Numbered from the stretch's first letter, positions 53,501 to 53,875 are shown. The stretch is DNA of 64,000 nucleotides from Doris montereyensis (GCA_037039925.1 JAXRKP010000572.1:128501-192500); one strand, 5' to 3'. Program-made: numbers and translations. The notes: generated by a model not told the origin, from the letters alone.

Positions 53501-53775
53501 ACACCAATAAAAACAAAAAATGCAAAAACAAAACAAACTTTAAAACATTTATAACGTTGTATGCGCATTAAGAAAACTTTTTGTAACGTTTTTTTCCACT
53601 CTTGTTTCATCATCTCTCTTCTCTCATCAGTCTCTCTGGCTTTCGTTCTTACTGTCTCTCAAAAGTGTTTAAAAACATCCCACAAAATCACCTTTAGAGC
53701 AGCTAGCATGCTTGGCATTGAAATAAGCCGTGGGTCCCCCTCTTCAAAGTCTGGTTTTAACTCCAACTTCACCAT
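6156..53775 (-). CDS. AHCTF1: AHCTF1 (ELYS/MEL-28 nucleoporin), 25 recognised coding exons, 3' end outside window
   Basis: ELYS binds chromatin at mitotic exit and recruits the Nup107-160 complex to start pore assembly; it also acts at kinetochores. Exon translations align in order with vertebrate ELYS as I remember it. The best anchors are FDLNRWYHAQMP (exon 9), HEPENDPRKLLYLW (exon 7), VMLWCLSQSLLPE (exon 14) and KTPQSILK (exon 23). Exons 1-10 cover the N-terminal beta-propeller, 10-18 the helical domain and 19-25 the start of the disordered tail. AT-hooks are not reached. Splice phases agree at most junctions; they fail at 1/2, 11/12 and 21/22/23. One-base frameshifts occur in exons 2, 3, 16 and 18. 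About 70 residues between exons 15 and 16 are missing. Exon 25 ends in a donor, so the gene continues leftwards. Identity is secure; exact exon edges are read from GT/AG sites only. Confidence 0.93.
6485..6675 (-). mobile_element. SINE family A, partial copy
   Basis: Contains ACAACTAAGGTGATC, ACTGCCCTGTCAATAGCCAA, CTTTAATGTGCA, CTCCGATGACTAGGTGTTGATCC. The tRNA-like end is missing; SINE C starts at once beside it. Lies in AHCTF1 intron 25. Confidence 0.7.
6690..6932 (-). mobile_element. SINE family C copy
   Basis: On the minus strand it reads head to tail GTTGTAAGCTTGTCATCACGAT, GGCTGGCACAGGTGGGG, TACCCAGCTATAGG, CTCCCGG. The same order appears at 12960, 27840 (plus) and 38035 (minus). The head resembles a worn tRNA promoter. 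Lies in intron 25. Confidence 0.7.
6970..7223 (-). CDS. AHCTF1: AHCTF1 coding exon 24
   Basis: The acceptor AATCCACAG lies at the edge of the 38-bp minisatellite, whose last unit supplies the pyrimidine tract. Donor GTGAAT. Phase 1 in gives KSLGFSQSESAMLSTPS at the start and REMSRSASEDSDE at the end. In the middle another frame (EKTPTAVNTPKHLRFIGLSP) looks more protein-like, suggesting two compensating one-base errors. Phase 0 out fits exon 25. Confidence 0.7.
7224..7625. repeat. Minisatellite, about 38-bp unit, about 11 copies, touching exon 24
   Basis: Unit GATTGGAGGAGACATGACGG + TGGTGTGACATTTTAA. The copy next to exon 24 provides its acceptor pyrimidine tract (TCTCCTCCAATCCACAG on the coding strand). 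Confidence 0.95.
7645..8700. repeat. Dispersed repeat E, copy 1 (about 1.05 kb)
   Basis: Matches 42058-43085 throughout and 59600-60290 in part. Shared strings include TTTGCTTTTGAGTTTAGG, AGTATGTACATGAGTAACTG, CTTTCGACAGTCTCTGGCA and TATCCTATGCTTGTGCG. No coding similarity and no obvious terminal repeats. Likely a non-autonomous mobile element of unknown class. Confidence 0.82.
8938..9030 (-). mobile_element. SINE family B, short fragment
   Basis: GGCCCATAGAGCTGGAGCAT, TTTCTATAGTGTGAAGC and CACCTCTGGACAGGACGCTA match the tail half of the complete B copies at 19142 and 40923. AT-rich sequence without visible genes surrounds it. Confidence 0.7.
9190..9353 (-). CDS. AHCTF1: AHCTF1 coding exon 23
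   Basis: Acceptor CACTCAACAG, donor GTGAGA. Reads LTMECLSVLKTPSKARTHQS and GKTPQSILKVKRITRTSL. Vertebrate ELYS has FTPQSILRSTLRST here. Phase 2 in, phase 1 out. Confidence 0.85.
9354..10362. other. AHCTF1 intron 23, no recognised element
   Basis: About 1 kb of mixed sequence without a tandem array, one of the few introns lacking one. Short open frames here resemble nothing I recognise. Confidence 0.5.
10363..10426 (-). mobile_element. tRNA-derived SINE head
   Basis: On the minus strand: GGTGCCGGTAGCTCAGTTGG then TAGAGC (box A) and GAGTTTGATTCCC (box B). The 5' acceptor strand GGTGCCG has no matching 3' strand after box B, so this is a SINE or tRNA relic rather than a working tRNA gene. It stands about 40 bp from exon 22's donor. 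Confidence 0.7.
10466..10591 (-). CDS. AHCTF1: AHCTF1 candidate coding exon 22 (in-frame stop or frame error)
   Basis: 126 nt between ATCATCAG and GTAAGG. The length is a multiple of three and both neighbours use phase 2, so it could be skipped or included. In that phase it meets a TGA after 11 codons, then reads DLETVFPQILSAAKQRNAGG. Another frame is fully open (NPSEISRPSSHKSC). It may carry a sequence error, be a poison exon, or not be an exon. A 65-bp minisatellite abuts its acceptor. Confidence 0.45.
10592..11690. repeat. Minisatellite, about 65-bp unit, about 16 copies, touching exon 22
   Basis: Units carry GATGATTGACAAGAAGAAAA, GTTTCTTGTCATTAAAGATG, TGAAAAATTCAAATACAACA. Right-hand units change to GATGATAGAAAGGACAAA and then decay. 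The left end stops exactly at the exon 22 acceptor; an open minus-strand frame runs from the array into the exon. Confidence 0.95.
11880..12735. repeat. Minisatellite, 51-bp unit, about 16 copies
   Basis: Unit ACCCATTGACTCTATTACAA + AGGACAGATCAAACTACTTG + TTTTCAAAGTT, with an alternating variant (GCCAAGAACAG, TTTGCCC). Because 51 is a multiple of three, long frames stay open on the plus strand; I do not call them genes. From 11700 to 11880 nothing is seen. Confidence 0.95.
12960..13235 (+). mobile_element. SINE family C, near-complete copy
   Basis: Head GTTGTGAGCTCGTAATCATG, then CCACGGCTGGCCCGGGTGT, TACTTCACTCTACTTTCCTC, CCCAGCTATAGG, and the tail CGCCTGCCGGGGGATAAATG. Matches 27840-28110 in the same order. 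Confidence 0.78.
13299..13370 (-). CDS. AHCTF1: AHCTF1 coding exon 21 (disordered tail)
   Basis: A 72-nt exon, acceptor CTCCTTTCAG, donor GTAAAT, reading DKDSQCDARFLKTPLTPRSK. The TP-rich basic style fits the ELYS tail, and phase 2 in agrees with exon 20. No residue-level homology can be claimed. Confidence 0.65.
13555..14165 (-). mobile_element. SINE family A copy with its end amplified about 8-fold
   Basis: The block TTTTACCCACATCCACAACT AAGGTGATCTCAGGGGTTTT, present once in other A copies, is repeated about eight times (13650-14010). The rest of the SINE follows once: GACTGCCCTGTCAATAGCCA, GACCTCC, GGACTAGATGTCGATCCACC. The tRNA-like end is missing. Confidence 0.8.
14262..14336. repeat. 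(GA)n microsatellite with GACA tail
   Basis: Pure GA for about 70 bp, then GACAGAGAGAGACAGACAGA. It produces long Arg-Glu and Ser-Leu frames that are not genes. Confidence 0.97.
14465..14624 (-). CDS. AHCTF1: AHCTF1 coding exon 20
   Basis: Acceptor TTGCTTCCAG, donor GTAAGC. Reads VSQPTPLSTVVHRQSQPAVS then RASFVMALMDKVEEAMSVVE. It matches the ELYS PLSAVP and SVFINNVLSKIGEVW stretch after the helical domain. Phase 1 in, phase 2 out. Confidence 0.88.
14740..15290. repeat. Minisatellite, about 60-bp unit, about 9 copies (CA-rich)
   Basis: Units alternate CACATTCAAACACACACACA, GCAAATCCAGTCCACATCCA and AACACACAGAGAGAAAATCC. It lies in intron 20, ending near the exon 19 donor. Long frames on both strands follow from the repeat. 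Confidence 0.95.
15309..15456 (-). CDS. AHCTF1: AHCTF1 coding exon 19
   Basis: Acceptor GTTTTTCTCAG, donor GTACTG. Reads SSQERSSNRNRLMNAYLEVL, PDITRKLIVEKQGK, matching ELYS RERSLARNSILDQYGKILP and VHRKLAIERAK. Phase 0 in, phase 1 out, no breaks. Confidence 0.93.
15655..15840. repeat. (GATA)n/(GA)n microsatellite
   Basis: GATAGATAGATA passes into more than 100 bp of GA, then GACAGA. It borders the left end of a CAGGGATGT-type element. Confidence 0.97.
15846..17565. mobile_element. CAGGGATGT-ended DNA element, copy 1, right end lost
   Basis: Starts CAGGGATGTAAATGAAAA and matches the complete copy at 30158-31612 for most of its length (TATTTAATCTCACACTTACA, AATAACAGCACCAT, GGGCCTCACGGATCAGTGTG). 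It has a local 57-bp array absent from copy 2. The 3' terminal repeat is missing; a LINE 3' end follows. Both copies keep a minus-strand frame with SLSPQTTISTLIREALLLT, too short to name. Confidence 0.75.
16410..16690. repeat. 57-bp tandem repeat, 5 copies, inside the DNA element
   Basis: Unit ACCAGATTGAACCCAGATCC + ATCATAAAATAGCCTGTCTG + TCTAGAATCTAGACCTT. Copy 2 of the element has essentially one such unit (30660-30700), so the expansion came after the copies split. Confidence 0.92.
17566..17745 (+). mobile_element. LINE 3'-end fragment, copy 2
   Basis: Matches 770-925: AGAAAGTGGGAAGAAGATAT, TTAACTTTCACGGAAGGAAA, CAGGACAGGGCAGCCTGGAG, CATACACTGGAAGGTAGAAT. It truncates the DNA element to its left. 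Confidence 0.8.
17825..18025. repeat. About 68-bp tandem repeat, 3 copies
   Basis: Unit GGCCGGTCTTGGCTGACCAAAG in form, then GGGAGTTAACCCCGGCAGAA and AATTAAAACCTGCTGCCTT. Confidence 0.88.
18025..18190 (+). mobile_element. LINE reverse transcriptase fragment
   Basis: Reads VPDDWKKGSIVPTLRE and then, in another frame, NYRGISLLSVPGIVYAILEV followed by RLRKRVEDRS. The second is the conserved start of the non-LTR RT palm and finger region. Frames are broken. It ends about 50 bp from exon 18. Confidence 0.8.
18240..18422 (-). CDS. AHCTF1: AHCTF1 coding exon 18
   Basis: Acceptor CTACCCGCAG, donor GTATGA. Reads KLMGQL, then after a one-base shift at GGG 18401-18403, LHFRRNEELHIEQYMRD and LFLYYLHSARFVQAFQLNQE. 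Vertebrate ELYS has FLLVHHLQRANYVPALKLNQ at this place. Removing one base restores phase 0 at the donor. Confidence 0.88.
18430..18749. other. Intronic sequence, nothing recognised
   Basis: About 320 bp of AHCTF1 intron 17 upstream of exon 18, with no array, element or open frame that I can identify. Confidence 0.5.
18750..19056 (-). mobile_element. SINE family A, near-complete copy
   Basis: On the minus strand: tRNA-like head TAGTCCAGAGGCAAGGTGTT with box B GGGTTCGAGCCCC, then GGTCCAGGTAGATGGATCGA, the CACCCGGG..AGGACGG body, and the ACCCACATCTACAACTAAG tail at the plus-strand start. Confidence 0.8.
19142..19412 (-). mobile_element. SINE family B, complete copy
   Basis: Minus strand: GGCGAGTAGTGAGGCTGCCA (box A-like) and CCTTGGTTCGAATCCTAGCA (box B), then CACAAGCACTAGCCTTGGG, GTGTCCTGCCAAGGAGTGG and TACGCTCCGTCTCCATGGGC. 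It belongs with the copies at 26500, 26900 and 40923. Confidence 0.82.
19537..19634 (-). CDS. AHCTF1: AHCTF1 coding exon 17
   Basis: Acceptor CTGTCCTCAG, donor GTAAGT. Reads NGSQAVEFMRRCFHGNEDSG and MPHLLKECHE, matching the ELYS RCMVEAWNFLRQHC region. Phase 2 in, phase 1 out, in agreement with exons 16 and 18. Confidence 0.85.
19660..19910. repeat. About 57-bp minisatellite, about 4 copies
   Basis: Unit TTGTGTTGTACAAGCAAAAT, GGAAACACACCACTTTCACT, GTGTGGTAAAAGAAG. It begins about 25 bp from the exon 17 acceptor. Confidence 0.88.
19920..20405. repeat. ATT/AAT-rich simple sequence
   Basis: A pure AAT run (20005-20060), then irregular TTATTATTAT with a loose 50-bp period carrying TTATAATTTAAATTATTATC. 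It ends about 60 bp from the exon 16 donor. Confidence 0.9.
20468..20660 (-). CDS. AHCTF1: AHCTF1 coding exon 16
   Basis: Acceptor TCGTTTGCAG, donor GTACGG. Reads EGLRQLISPNVCHHDWSTW and VNTLLAQGEARTATCFVHSG, then in another frame LDEQKLMISVLIRNG. Both halves match consecutive ELYS segments. The break sits at the CCC 20519-20521 and needs one added base. Confidence 0.83.
20845..21215 (+). mobile_element. LINE 3' end (CR1/L2-like), degenerate
   Basis: Reads YSAPSILNDLPLSL and FTFQKHLKTHLIQ, the usual C-terminal pattern of CR1/L2-type reverse transcriptases (W/LNDLP..FK..LKTHLF). It ends with GGGGAGTAGGTGCAATACAA, a typical tail, followed by an ATTAGT microsatellite. Confidence 0.65.
21215..21348. 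repeat. 24-bp tandem repeat (ATTAGTATTACCATTAGTATC type)
   Basis: About five copies of ATTATTAGTATTACCATTAG + TATC directly after the LINE tail, probably grown from it. It borders the TIR element. Confidence 0.9.
21349..22287. mobile_element. DNA transposon with about 20-bp terminal inverted repeats, non-coding
   Basis: The left end CAGTGGTGTCGGCATAAGAA and the right end TTCTTAGCGGACACCACTG are inverted copies. Sub-terminal GTCTGCCTTAGAACC and GTCTGCCTAAGAACC also repeat. The CAGTG ends with a TA just outside on the left recall pogo/Tc1-like elements, but the right flank does not give a clean TA. No transposase is left. It lies in the gap where AHCTF1 residues are missing. Confidence 0.78.
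22328..22398 (+). mobile_element. tRNA-like SINE head
   Basis: CAGTGGCAGAGTGGTACAGC and GAGTTTGAATCCCAGCA have box A and box B spacing as in SINE B, but no B-type body follows; a tandem array begins instead. Confidence 0.6.
22410..22680. repeat. 48-bp minisatellite, about 6 copies
   Basis: Unit AACCATATTAATCTGAGATT + GCGATTGCCCTCCAACATCT + CAAGCCAG. A multiple of three, so it keeps a minus-strand frame open; not a gene. Confidence 0.95.
22690..23520. repeat. Degenerate minisatellite, about 50-bp unit
   Basis: Built on ACTAATCTGGACTTTCTGGA + ATAACGATTGCCACCCAAAC + TAGAACC. Copies are irregular, with many small gaps. The unit looks derived from the 48-bp array beside it (shared ACTAATCTG and GATTGCC). 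Confidence 0.85.
23565..25200. repeat. GA-rich degenerate array (GAGAGATAAAGTGAGA type)
   Basis: Mostly GAGAGATAAAGTGAGAGAGA with variants. Non-repeat islands are embedded: CAATGCCTATATAATCAG occurs twice (23805 and 24453), and GGCCTGTTT..GTCTTCCAGAGG-like pieces occur three times. Fragments of the preceding array (TTTTCTGGAAGATTTTCAAA) are mixed in. Frames full of Ser-Leu are artefacts. Confidence 0.88.
25262..26217. repeat. 16-bp minisatellite, about 58 copies
   Basis: Units AGTAATGACTGCCACC, AGTAGTGACTGCCACC and GGTAATGACTGCCACT. Three units make 48 bases, so several minus-strand frames remain open for up to 209 codons. About 110 bp separate it from exon 15. Confidence 0.97.
26327..26446 (-). 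CDS. AHCTF1: AHCTF1 coding exon 15
   Basis: Acceptor CTGGCCAG, donor GTAAGA. Reads YPLLLVDGLVSCEGNQVSAM and NGLYPPHPC, matching ELYS CLMIDGLVSQLGERI and GKYPPASL. Phase 2 in and out. The next stretch of the protein (about 70 residues) was not found before exon 16. Confidence 0.9.
26500..26783 (+). mobile_element. SINE family B, complete copy
   Basis: GTTGGTGGCCGAGTGGTGAG (box A) and CCGGGTTTGAATCCTAGCA (box B), then GTGCAAATGGGTACAAGCAC, GACTAGTGTCCCGTCCAGGA, TTTACGCTACAGAAACCGGG, ending GTAATGGCCTTGAAAG. Confidence 0.85.
26900..27180 (+). mobile_element. SINE family B, second copy in the same intron
   Basis: TAGTGGTGTCAGTGACCAAG, GGGTTCGAATCCTGGCAATG, GAGTGCAAGCACTGTCTGGG, ACGCAACGGAACCTGCAG, ending GTAACGTCCTTGAAA. 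A duplicated GAAAGAGTTCAGCACAGGTC precedes it. Confidence 0.8.
27271..27472 (-). CDS. AHCTF1: AHCTF1 coding exon 14
   Basis: Acceptor CCTTGCAG, donor GTGAGT. Reads LRLETIKLLVQHCEVMLWCL, SQSLLPEVKEGD and VYQKRRQEMAKLQ, matching ELYS QVVLWFSHSGLLPEG and SRRQKFERLSRGK. Phase 1 in, phase 2 out. Confidence 0.93.
27540..27770. repeat. About 36-70 bp tandem repeat, 3-4 copies
   Basis: AACTTTGAAGTATTTGCTCA + AAATTATGTGTTGTCT alternates with CAGTGTGTTTTATGAAA. It lies about 70 bp from the exon 14 acceptor. Confidence 0.85.
27840..28240 (+). mobile_element. SINE family C copy with tripled tail
   Basis: Head TTGTGAACTTGTAATAACGA, then CCACGGCTGGCACAGGTGTG and CCAGCTATAGGTAGAGAAAG. The tail, GTACTGTAGGCTCCCCGGGA + GTTTAGAAGGACCTTGAATG + AAACGACCTGCCGGGGGATA, is present three times in tandem instead of once. 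Confidence 0.82.
28400..30090. repeat. About 41-bp minisatellite, partly interleaved with the next element
   Basis: Unit CTCATCCATCTTTACCTTTA + TCTCACCTCTTATGTCTATGT. Clean at 28400-28900 and 29820-30060. Between about 28905 and 29760 the array is broken by short segments that reproduce 30117-30640 in the same order (see findings). The first units also mix with the SINE C tail (ACTTAGGGAGTACAGACT). Confidence 0.92.
30158..31612. mobile_element. CAGGGATGT-ended DNA element, copy 2 (both ends present)
   Basis: Left end CAGGGATGTAAATC, right end GATTTACATCCCTG, exact inverted repeats of 14 bp. About 1.45 kb, rich in TCTAGATC. Contains the minus-strand SLSPQTTISTLIREALLLT frame shared with copy 1. 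The CAGGG ends recall hAT elements, though no matching target duplication is visible here. Confidence 0.8.
31615..32225. other. Pyrimidine-rich sequence, no gene seen
   Basis: TTCTTCTCT-type sequence on the plus strand, possibly the flank of the retroelement that carried the hammerhead-like motif next to it. No protein motif recognised. Confidence 0.4.
32226..32258 (+). ncRNA. Hammerhead-ribozyme-like motif, one core base changed
   Basis: TGTCTGACAAGGGTTAGACC then CGAAACGTCACA. Core C-U-G-A-N-(A)-A at 32230-32236, helix II GGG/CCC with a TTAGA loop (237-247), GAAAC at 248-252, a near-absent helix III, and GTC at 253-255 as the expected cleavage site. Helix I is TGT/ACA. Minimal hammerheads of this form are known from Penelope-like elements and retrozymes (CTGACGAGGGTC.GACCCGAAACGTC). 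The G of the CTGANGA core is A here, so activity is doubtful. No Penelope protein was found nearby. Confidence 0.6.
32340..32400. repeat. (AGT)n microsatellite
   Basis: TAGTAGTAGTAG for about 50 bp, with looser AGTAGCAGCAG on to 32420, ending about 50 bp from the exon 13 donor. Confidence 0.95.
32470..32610 (-). CDS. AHCTF1: AHCTF1 coding exon 13
   Basis: Acceptor ATTTCTTCCAG, donor GTGAGA. Reads EPLFDWSGQPVNSHTLWTLQ then LTCLSQIFTIFLSV, equal in layout to the ELYS segment starting CVPLFDGS. Phase 1 in and out, consistent with both neighbours. Confidence 0.9.
32750..35110. repeat. 34-bp minisatellite, about 70 copies (AT-rich)
   Basis: Unit CTATCCATTAATCTATACAT + ATATCTACCTTACT. The left two-thirds keep ATACATATATCT; the right third (from about 34080) uses CACTTATCTACTATAGAAT. 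At 2.4 kb it is the longest array here. Confidence 0.96.
35220..36530. repeat. About 36-bp minisatellite, about 36 copies (A/C-only)
   Basis: Unit AACAACAACAAAGAAACAAA + TAAAACACCCCAAACC, very poor in T and G. It keeps minus-strand frames of up to 423 codons open (Phe-Val-Cys-Leu rich), which I reject as genes. It ends about 20 bp from the exon 12 donor. Confidence 0.96.
36552..36734 (-). CDS. AHCTF1: AHCTF1 coding exon 12 (helical domain)
   Basis: Acceptor TTTCTCCACAG, donor GTACGT. Reads TRITEPLLDYCLIPALIHQC and KFLLDWAWNCVSKIKERLD, matching the ELYS helices that carry FVLEWTWNKV. Phase 1 out. A CAA/ACC-rich minisatellite ends about 20 bp from its donor. Confidence 0.9.
36735..37290. other. 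Intronic sequence without recognised features
   Basis: Upstream (minus-strand sense) of exon 12. A short C run at about 37170 and no array or element recognised. Confidence 0.5.
37295..38030. repeat. Dispersed repeat D, copy 2
   Basis: Counterpart of 3536-4390: CATCAGTGGTCACTTGTCTTG, ATGACATACCTGTCAATTAT, TCATTGAACATCAGCGAAG, AATCGCACGCTGAATATGCG, TTTCACAAATTTTCGCTAAA. No array surrounds this copy. Confidence 0.8.
38035..38262 (-). mobile_element. SINE family C copy
   Basis: CAACTCCCAGGGAGCATACA, CAGCCTATTAGGCGTTTCAT, ATAGCTGGACACTTATTCAC, ACCTTTCCTAAGCGTATCAT match the other C copies in minus orientation. Confidence 0.75.
38388..38575 (-). mobile_element. SINE family A, diverged partial copy
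   Basis: GATTTTACCCACATCCTTAG, CACTGCCCTGG-like and AATAGGTGTTGATGAAGTCA align with other A copies, with more differences than average. Confidence 0.6.
38620..40080. repeat. About 74-bp minisatellite, split in two blocks, partly interleaved with exon 11 flank
   Basis: Unit CATACTAAGCCCCGCCTCTA + TGTCATGGTCTAAAGCTACC + TCTTGGTTGCCATGAGGGGA + AGAAATAGAATTAC. About 3 diverged units at 38650-38930 and 7 at 39480-40080. The stretch 38935-39475 between them is unique sequence in which I see no gene. From 39880 the units are mixed with pieces of 40230-40435. Confidence 0.9.
40109..40274 (-). CDS. AHCTF1: AHCTF1 coding exon 11
   Basis: Acceptor CGTTTCCCAG. Reads DVKFITSQRMVKGQCYGW, then HDLAHDGANYLIQPADFF, similar to the ELYS segment before the helical domain. 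The donor GTTTTAG is part of a unit of the 32-bp repeat that also lies upstream. It leaves in phase 2 but exon 12 wants phase 1, so a one-base error is likely near here. Pieces of this exon and its intron recur, shuffled into the neighbouring array. Confidence 0.82.
40430..40860. repeat. 32-bp minisatellite, about 13 copies
   Basis: Unit TACTAAAACTTGTATGTGTG + GGCCTACAGTGG. A single unit-like piece also lies at 40088-40108, where it forms the exon 11 donor, so this repeat stands on both sides of exon 11. Confidence 0.95.
40923..41209 (-). mobile_element. SINE family B, complete copy
   Basis: TTCAAGGCCATTACGGCCCA at the tail, CTCCTGACCAGGACGCTAGT, CCCCAGCTAGTGCTTGTAGC, then on the minus strand GTGGCCAAGTGATTGCGCTG (box A). 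It ends about 90 bp from the exon 10 donor. Confidence 0.85.
41300..41396 (-). CDS. AHCTF1: AHCTF1 coding exon 10
   Basis: Acceptor TCTCATTAG, donor GTTAGT. Reads DVHVTGNNVVRFMSSSSL and PPLEHSYPSALEMN, matching the region just after the last propeller blade. Phase 0 in agrees with exon 9; phase 1 out joins G|AC of exon 11. Confidence 0.85.
41419..41732 (-). mobile_element. SINE family A, near-complete copy
   Basis: ACCCACATCATCCACAACTA, AACTGCCTTGTAAACAGGCA, CACACGGGACCTCCTTTTTA, CGTCTCCGATGGGACTAGGT, then box B GTAGGGGTTTCGAGCCC on the minus strand. The interval 41740-42057 holds no recognised feature. Confidence 0.82.
42058..43085. repeat. Dispersed repeat E, copy 2
   Basis: Collinear with 7645-8700 (TTTGCTTTTGAGTTTAGGTT, GTCATCCTATATCATTGAAA, ATACATAAAAAAACCCACAT, GTCTCTGGCACTGTTACTAA). 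It lies in AHCTF1 intron 9. The sequence 43086-43560 beyond it shows nothing recognised. Confidence 0.82.
43622..43841 (-). CDS. AHCTF1: AHCTF1 coding exon 9 (diagnostic)
   Basis: Acceptor GTCTTCATAG, donor GTAAGC. Reads SLSLFVWRVDSKQG, then AIFDLNRWYHAQMP, then CPFWAVYKLDEVAACSSPPA. Vertebrate ELYS has GLFDINRWYHAQMP in the same place. This is the strongest single identifier in the window. Phase 2 in, phase 0 out. Confidence 0.97.
43860..44430. repeat. Minisatellite (about 85 bp, then 41 bp), next to exon 9
   Basis: Three long units with ATCTGATGACATTTTTGA, AAGGTTTACAGTAAAGAA and AAAGACCTGGG, then about nine 41-bp units TCTAAAGGCTTACAGTAAAG + AAATGCACAAAGACATGGGAG. It begins within 20 bp of the exon 9 acceptor. 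Confidence 0.94.
44530..44735 (+). mobile_element. SINE family A copy in plus orientation
   Basis: GGTGGATCGACATCTGGTCC, AAAAGGAGGTCCTGTGTGCA, AAAGATCCCTTGGCTGTTTA, ending GATGTGAATGTGGGTGAAGT, the reverse of the usual A direction here. The tRNA-like head is missing. Confidence 0.78.
44735..44945. repeat. About 60-bp repeat made from the 3' end of AHCTF1 exon 8
   Basis: GGAGTCGTTG, GACAAGGGAGAGAACAAAGG and GTTGGTACCGACCTTCCTCA recur about three times. The copy at 44888-44945 is exon 8 coding sequence; the others are intronic and each keeps a GTACC or GTAAC donor-like site. Confidence 0.85.
44888..45054 (-). CDS. AHCTF1: AHCTF1 coding exon 8
   Basis: Acceptor TTTCACCAG. Begins DLETVYFWMDHVLSLDPYSS and ends with NPLFSPLPHK and a SFEEG-like tail. 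The donor CG|GTACCA was chosen because it gives phase 2, as exon 9 requires. The 3' end of this exon, with its donor, is copied about three times in tandem downstream (44735-44945), so the exact edge could be another copy. Confidence 0.82.
45300..45690. repeat. 21-bp minisatellite, about 20 copies
   Basis: Unit GATAGGGTTTTGGACTGGAGA with variants CTGGCAA and a few truncated units. Lies in AHCTF1 intron 7. From 45700 to 46490 nothing else is recognised. Confidence 0.95.
46497..46701 (-). CDS. AHCTF1: AHCTF1 coding exon 7
   Basis: Acceptor TAGCTACAG, donor GTGAGT. Contains HEPENDPRKLLYLWIA, nearly the EPENDPRNCCYLWAV signature of vertebrate ELYS, and ISLYQLCFAKKEFFPNFGLF. Open throughout in one frame, phase 2 in and phase 0 out. 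Confidence 0.95.
46940..47500. repeat. 43-bp minisatellite, about 13 copies
   Basis: Unit TTAGGAGATTCTAGGACTTC + ACTCTGCCCATTTGACCAAAT + TT. The left half is ragged, the right half (47280-47490) clean. It ends about 90 bp from exon 6. Confidence 0.95.
47588..47696 (-). CDS. AHCTF1: AHCTF1 coding exon 6
   Basis: Acceptor CACCTCACAG, donor GTAAGT. Reads VTCLKFLGQAGTLAVGFN then FGCFQMWRL, a typical blade strand matching ELYS LAVGFSDGYLALWNM. Enters in phase 1 and leaves in phase 2, agreeing with exons 5 and 7. A 43-bp minisatellite fills the intron downstream. Confidence 0.9.
48005..48100. repeat. About 30-bp repeat, 3 copies
   Basis: TTCGACCCCAGGACCTGGCG + AATCCATG, three times. A small array in the short intron 5; 30 bp is also the longest unit there. 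Confidence 0.85.
48252..48323 (-). CDS. AHCTF1: AHCTF1 coding exon 5
   Basis: A 72-nt exon between acceptor TTTTTGTGCAG and donor GTAAGC. The only phase-consistent reading is DQCHREGEYHYRRQDDSIQK followed by VFDE. Identity rests on position and on phase 1/1 agreement with both neighbours more than on residue conservation. Confidence 0.75.
48640..48955 (+). mobile_element. LINE 3'-end fragment, copy 3
   Basis: GATGGCATAAAAACTAAGAT, AAATCAACTTAGATGGTCTG (twice in tandem), then GTCAGGACAGGGTAGCCTAG and AACCCATACACCGAAAGGTA, as at 640-925. A GAAAGAAAG tail leads into the next array. Confidence 0.82.
48955..49540. repeat. About 25-bp minisatellite, about 24 copies
   Basis: Unit GGAAGAAAAAAGAGAAGCGT + AGTT. 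It seems to grow from the GAAA-rich tail of the LINE copy to its left, and ends about 30 bp from the exon 4 donor. Phe-Ser rich minus-strand frames are artefacts. Confidence 0.94.
49572..49718 (-). CDS. AHCTF1: AHCTF1 coding exon 4
   Basis: Acceptor GTATGCCAG, donor GTATGT. The split codon G|AT gives DLCLDEVAINQS, matching the DLCLDD segment of vertebrate ELYS, then a basic stretch DPKAKRERARSHNKQ. Phase 1 in and phase 1 out, with no frame problem. Confidence 0.9.
49940..50240 (-). mobile_element. SINE family A, near-complete copy, inserted in SINE B
   Basis: TTGATTTACCAACATCCATG, CTGACTGCCCTGTAAACAAC, GGGACTAGGTGTCAATCAAC, and minus-strand box B GTCGTGGGTTCAAGCCC with head AGTCCAGAGACAAAGTGTCT. 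A run of A (49935-49945) at the tail is usual for SINE insertion. Confidence 0.83.
50283..51629. mobile_element. CAGGGATGT-type DNA element, copy 3, with 6-bp target duplication
   Basis: Left end AGGGATGTCAAT, right end GATTTACATCCCTG, flanked on both sides by AGGACG (50277-50282 and 51630-51635), which occurs once in the undisturbed SINE B consensus. It contains TCTAGATC-rich sequence and a GA microsatellite. The plus-strand frame 51115-51306 (FKLKTKLKVKAKKSGL) is not recognised as any transposase. Confidence 0.82.
50445..50525. repeat. (GA)n microsatellite
   Basis: Nearly pure GA for about 75 bp inside the DNA element. Confidence 0.97.
51998..52132 (-). CDS. AHCTF1: AHCTF1 coding exon 3
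   Basis: Acceptor TACTTCAG, donor GTAACC. Begins ITSLEVLF in phase 0, continuing the PQR of exon 2, and ends FCGLVAVGTQGGYVYLT, the ELYS propeller motif before DLCLDE. One base appears missing near the CCC at 52078-52080. With that base restored the exon leaves in phase 1, as exon 4 requires. Confidence 0.83.
52200..53130. repeat. About 30-bp minisatellite, about 33 copies, touching exon 2 donor
   Basis: Unit AGACAAACAATATAACCACA + ACATGTAAC. It runs directly to the exon 2 donor; the last bases before the exon are part of the repeat-like AATATAACCCGCAC. The open minus-strand frames of 350-437 codons are repeat artefacts joined to exon 2. Confidence 0.96.
53131..53397 (-). CDS. AHCTF1: AHCTF1 coding exon 2 (first propeller blades)
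   Basis: Acceptor TTTGTCTTTCAG, donor GTGCGG. The first part reads LEVYFADSDEIVATWRFG and the second LCLFSISKKKVVRAVEF, both matching ELYS blade 1, but in two different frames. The switch falls at the four-T run 53305-53308 (AAAA on the coding strand) and needs one base removed. The donor directly touches the minisatellite of intron 2. Confidence 0.85.
53692..53775 (-). CDS. AHCTF1: AHCTF1 coding exon 1 (start codon)
   Basis: 28 codons beginning MVKLELKPDF and ending MPSMLAALK, followed by a GTGATT donor. An in-frame TGA lies eight codons upstream of the ATG, which supports this start. The position and the ending resemble the ELYS N-terminus, where a short acidic lead precedes the first propeller blade. 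It leaves in phase 0 while exon 2 expects phase 1, so either a base is missing or a small exon is unseen. Confidence 0.6.
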
Positions 53776-53875
53776 TTCGAGGCAATTTAATTTTGGTCAC
53801 AGTGAATTCTCCACATCTGTCCATGCAATTTGTGACAATTTACCTGGAATGCAGACAAGGAAATCAAGCTTATGA

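Noticed and set aside
6156..53775. AHCTF1 as a dead pseudogene
   Set aside because: All but one exon lack stops in the homologous frame, splice sites are intact over 25 exons, and breaks sit at homopolymers; sequence error explains them better, though this cannot be proven here.
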